Below, piece after piece: positions 30,906 through 32,683 of a stretch of 32,683 nucleotides of DNA. The DNA lies in the NCBI RefSeq assembly GCF_938030755.1, contig NZ_CALHIF010000006.1:1-32683 (forward strand), written 5' to 3'. This DNA comes from an uncultured Granulicatella sp. Its GTDB lineage: Bacteria > Bacillota > Bacilli > Lactobacillales > Aerococcaceae. The number at the start of each line of letters is the position of its first letter. Positions within the stretch are counted from its first letter, which is position 1. The translations under genes were made by a program, and so were the position numbers. Below the pieces are notes generated by a model. That model had not been told where the DNA came from and made no database searches. It saw nothing but the letters and a program-made list of their open reading frames with translations.

Positions 30906-31265
30906 ATGCCACGTGTTAAAGGTGGAACAGTTACTCGTCGTCGTCGTAACCGCGTTTTAAAATTAGCTAAAGGTTACTACGGAGCGAAATCAAAATTATT
31001 TAAAACAGCTAAACAAGCAGTCATGAAATCATATATGTATGCTTACCGTGACCGTCGTCAAAAGAAACGTGACTTCCGTAAATTATGGATTGCACGTATC
31101 AATGCGGCAGCTCGCTTAAACGGATTAAGCTACAGCAAATTAATGCACGGCTTAAAATTAGCTGGTATCGAAATGAACCGCAAAATGTTAGCTGACTTAG
31201 CAGTTAACGATGCAGCTGCATTCACAGTATTAGCAGACAAAGCTAAAGAAGCATTAGCAAAATAA
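30906..31265 (+). CDS. rplT: 50S ribosomal protein L20
   Basis: This 119-residue protein starts MPRVKGGTVTRRRRNRVLKLAKGYYGAKS and contains RDRRQKKRDFRKLWIARINAA and LNGLSYSKLMHGLK, the full canonical L20. It is a primary 23S rRNA-binding assembly protein and, in Firmicutes, the repressor that acts on this operon's leader. AAGGAGG precedes the ATG. No T-rich terminator follows; the gap leads to the rplM leader, so some read-through is possible. Confidence 0.99.
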   Translation: MPRVKGGTVTRRRRNRVLKLAKGYYGAKSKLFKTAKQAVMKSYMYAYRDRRQKKRDFRKLWIARINAAARLNGLSYSKLMHGLKLAGIEMNRKMLADLAVNDAAAFTVLADKAKEALAK

Positions 31266-31283
31266 TTTTATTTTCTAGATAAT
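31254..31283 (+). promoter_or_regulatory. Possible rplM-rpsI promoter
   Basis: TTAGCA (31254-31259) and GATAAT (31278-31283) are 18 bp apart, overlapping the end of rplT. Transcription would start near 31289, at the base of the leader hairpin. Confidence 0.4.
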
Positions 31284-31285
31284 AG

Positions 31286-31351
31286 ATCCACATTTGAGCC
31301 CCGTTAAACTCAATGTGAAGAATACCAAGAAAGAAATTGGAGGAAACAATC
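31286..31351 (+). ncRNA. Putative L13 leader of rplM-rpsI
   Basis: CACATTTGAG (31289-31298) pairs with CTCAATGTG (31309-31317) with one bulged T; the loop is CCCCGTTAAA. Firmicutes rplM mRNAs commonly start with such a short L13-binding leader. Position and shape fit, but I cannot run the covariance model. Confidence 0.55.
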
Positions 31352-31795
31352 GTGCGTACAACATACATGGCTAAAGCTAGCACTACAGAACGTAACTGGG
31401 TTGTTATCGACGCTACTGATGTGCCATTAGGACGTCTTTCAGCTGTTGCAGCAAGCATTTTACGTGGAAAAAACAAACCAACATTTACACCTAACGTTGA
31501 TACAGGTGATTTCGTAATCATCATCAACGCTGACAAAGTTGCCTTAACAGGTAAAAAAGCAACTGATAAAGTTTACTATCACCACTCAAACCACCCTGGT
31601 GGATTGACTGCTCGTACAGCTGGTGAATTACGTGCTAACAACTCTCGTAAATTAGTTGAATTATCAATCAAAGGCATGTTACCTAAGAACTCATTAGGTC
31701 GTCGTCAATTTACTAAATTACATGTTTACGGTGGAGCTGAACATCCACATGCTGCACAACAACCAGTAGCAGTAGACATCCAATCACTAATCTAA
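31352..31795 (+). CDS. rplM: 50S ribosomal protein L13
   Basis: This 147-residue protein starts MRTTYMAKASTTERNWVVIDA and contains LGRLSAVAASILRGK, the block YYHHSNHPGGL and KGMLPKNSLGRRQ, a normal full-length L13. I chose the GTG at 31352, which lies 8 nt after GGAGG (31339-31343); a frame start at 31337 overlaps that site. rpsI follows 13 bp downstream, and L13 and S9 are nearly always paired. Confidence 0.98.
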   Translation: MRTTYMAKASTTERNWVVIDATDVPLGRLSAVAASILRGKNKPTFTPNVDTGDFVIIINADKVALTGKKATDKVYYHHSNHPGGLTARTAGELRANNSRKLVELSIKGMLPKNSLGRRQFTKLHVYGGAEHPHAAQQPVAVDIQSLI

Positions 31796-31808
31796 GGAGG
31801 AAAAAGCA

Positions 31809-32201
31809 TTGGCTCAAGCACAATACCGCGGCACTGGACGCCGTAAAAATTCAACTGCCCGTGTTATCTTAGTACCAGGGACAGGAAACATTACAATTAA
31901 CAAAAAATCAATCGAAGAATACATCCCATTTGCTTACTTACACGAAGTAATCAAACAACCTTTAAACTTAACTGAAACTTTAGGTTCATACGACGTTTTA
32001 GTTAACGTTAACGGTGGTGGATTCACAGGTCAATCAGGAGCTATCCGTCACGGAATCGCTCGTGCATTATTAACAGTTGACCCTGACTTCCGTGGAGTGT
32101 TAAAAGCTGCTGGCTTATTAACACGTGACCCACGTATGAAAGAACGTAAAAAACCAGGTCTTAAGAAAGCTCGTAAAGCGAGTCAGTTCTCAAAACGTTA
32201 A
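31809..32201 (+). CDS. rpsI: 30S ribosomal protein S9
   Basis: This 130-residue protein starts MAQAQYRGTGRRKNSTARV, has GGGFTGQSGAIRHGIARAL in the middle and ends KPGLKKARKASQFSKR. The C-terminal Arg that touches P-site tRNA is present. It starts with TTG at 31809, 8 nt after AAGGAGG (31794-31800). It is last in the operon, and a terminator follows. Confidence 0.98.
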   Translation: MAQAQYRGTGRRKNSTARVILVPGTGNITINKKSIEEYIPFAYLHEVIKQPLNLTETLGSYDVLVNVNGGGFTGQSGAIRHGIARALLTVDPDFRGVLKAAGLLTRDPRMKERKKPGLKKARKASQFSKR

Positions 32202-32229
32202 TTTTTTACAAGTATTTATTACAAACTCA

Positions 32230-32260
32230 AAGCACTCTGTACATACAGGGTGCTTTTTTT
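32230..32260 (+). terminator. Terminator after rpsI
   Basis: AAGCACTCTGT (32230-32240), loop ACAT, then ACAGGGTGCTT (32245-32255) and a T run to 32260. One T-G wobble. Confidence 0.92.
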
Positions 32261-32263
32261 GTT

Positions 32264-32683
32264 GAGAATTGGCGGTCGCAATTTCCACAGCCGTTGGAAC
32301 GAAGCGACGTACGGATGTGGATGCGTACGACGAAGGAGTAGCCAATAAACGTTAATATCGTTCTATTGCGAAGACTTATTCAAAGCATCCCATTTATTGG
32401 GGTGCTTTTTCTTTGTAGAGAATTGAGGTCAGTTTCCGTAGCCGTAGGAACGAAGTGACGTACGGATATGTATGCGACGGGCGAAGGCCTAGCAAGGAGG
32501 TGTTGGAGCATAGCGACTTACGGATGTGGCTGCGACGGCGAAAGCCTAGCCAGTGGGTATTGTTGCTTTAGCAACTTACAGCCATGTATGCGAAGCCCTA
32601 GCCAATAAACGATAGTATCGTTCTATTGCGAAGACTTATTCAAAGCATCCCATTTCAACATTTTGAAGGAAATATTGAATCAA
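32264..32683. repeat. Modular imperfect tandem repeats at the window end
   Basis: Block 1 (32264-32417) and block 2 (from 32418) both start GAGAATTG and share TTTCC, AGCCGT, GGAACGAAG, GACGTACGGAT and ATGCG in order. Block 2 carries three 58-bp sub-repeats, keyed by TACGGAT-like sequence at 32461, 32519 and 32577; block 1 has one. Both blocks end in an AATAAACG to CATCCCATTT segment (32341-32395 and 32601-32655) that differs at only 2 or 3 positions, 260 bp apart. I see no gene in 32202-32683. The array may continue past the window. Confidence 0.88.
32382..32410 (+). terminator. Terminator-like hairpin inside the repeat array
   Basis: AAAGCATCCCA (32382-32392) pairs with TGGGGTGCTTT (32398-32408), followed by T residues. 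It resembles the rpsI terminator (same AAAGCAnnC start and GGGTGCTTTTT end), as if the terminator had been duplicated with the repeat. The second copy at 32642-32652 keeps only the left arm. Confidence 0.75.

Noticed and set aside
32461..32612. Small protein encoded by the terminal repeats
   Set aside because: One frame stays open for about 48 codons in block 2, but the matching frame of block 1 differs and no ribosome binding site or start is convincing.
32418..32683. CRISPR array
   Set aside because: The 58-bp repeats are imperfect and contiguous, with no uniform short repeats separated by unique spacers, and no cas genes are present.

Overview
The window is a low-GC Firmicutes chromosome segment, most likely from Lactobacillales. 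The evidence is AT-rich codon use, strong Shine-Dalgarno sites, many GTG/TTG starts, the Gram-positive division order (mraZ, rsmH, ftsL, a penicillin-binding protein, then ylmE-sepF-ylmG-ylmH-divIVA) and class Ib nrdIEF. A Carnobacteriaceae-type organism such as Granulicatella is my guess; it rests on gene content only and the genus is not proven. Almost every gene is on the + strand; the only supported minus-strand gene is a CopY-type repressor.

Layout: (1) 1-1514 holds yceD-rpmF behind a consensus promoter, then a small DUF3397-like membrane protein, each closed by a terminator. (2) 1571-16693 is a complete dcw (division and cell wall) cluster. It starts at a four-fold 10-bp MraZ operator and runs mraZ, rsmH, ftsL, transpeptidase, murE, mraY, murD, murG, divIB, ftsA, ftsZ, ylmE, sepF, ylmG, ylmH, divIVA. 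It makes lipid II precursors, exports and crosslinks them, and places the Z-ring. Internal promoters are likely before murD and ftsA. (3) 16750-17127 is a HesB-like small protein. (4) 17186-21259 is a three-gene choline operon: a fused winged-helix/nucleotidyltransferase/choline-kinase protein, a LicC-type cytidylyltransferase, and a BCCT transporter. Together they would import choline, phosphorylate it and activate it as CDP-choline. Its promoter carries a 20-bp near-perfect palindrome centred on the -10. (5) 21411-21848 is a minus-strand CopY-type repressor whose operator lies inside its own promoter. (6) 21926-25681 is nrdIEF with two NrdR-like boxes. (7) 25736-26060 is a gene-free, highly structured stretch with a 205-bp imperfect inverted repeat. 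(8) Next come a D,D-carboxypeptidase and an S9 peptidase. (9) 29826-31265 is infC-rpmI-rplT with tandem promoters, an L20-type attenuating leader and a non-AUG infC start. (10) 31286-32201 is rplM-rpsI with a putative L13 leader. (11) 32264-32683 is a modular array of imperfect repeats that runs to the window edge.

The most interesting system is the choline operon. Its first protein has the same logic as NadR (DNA-binding domain plus nucleotidyltransferase plus kinase in one chain) applied to choline, beside a matching candidate operator. The second most interesting signals are the two unexplained non-coding structures at 25736-26060 and 32264-32683.
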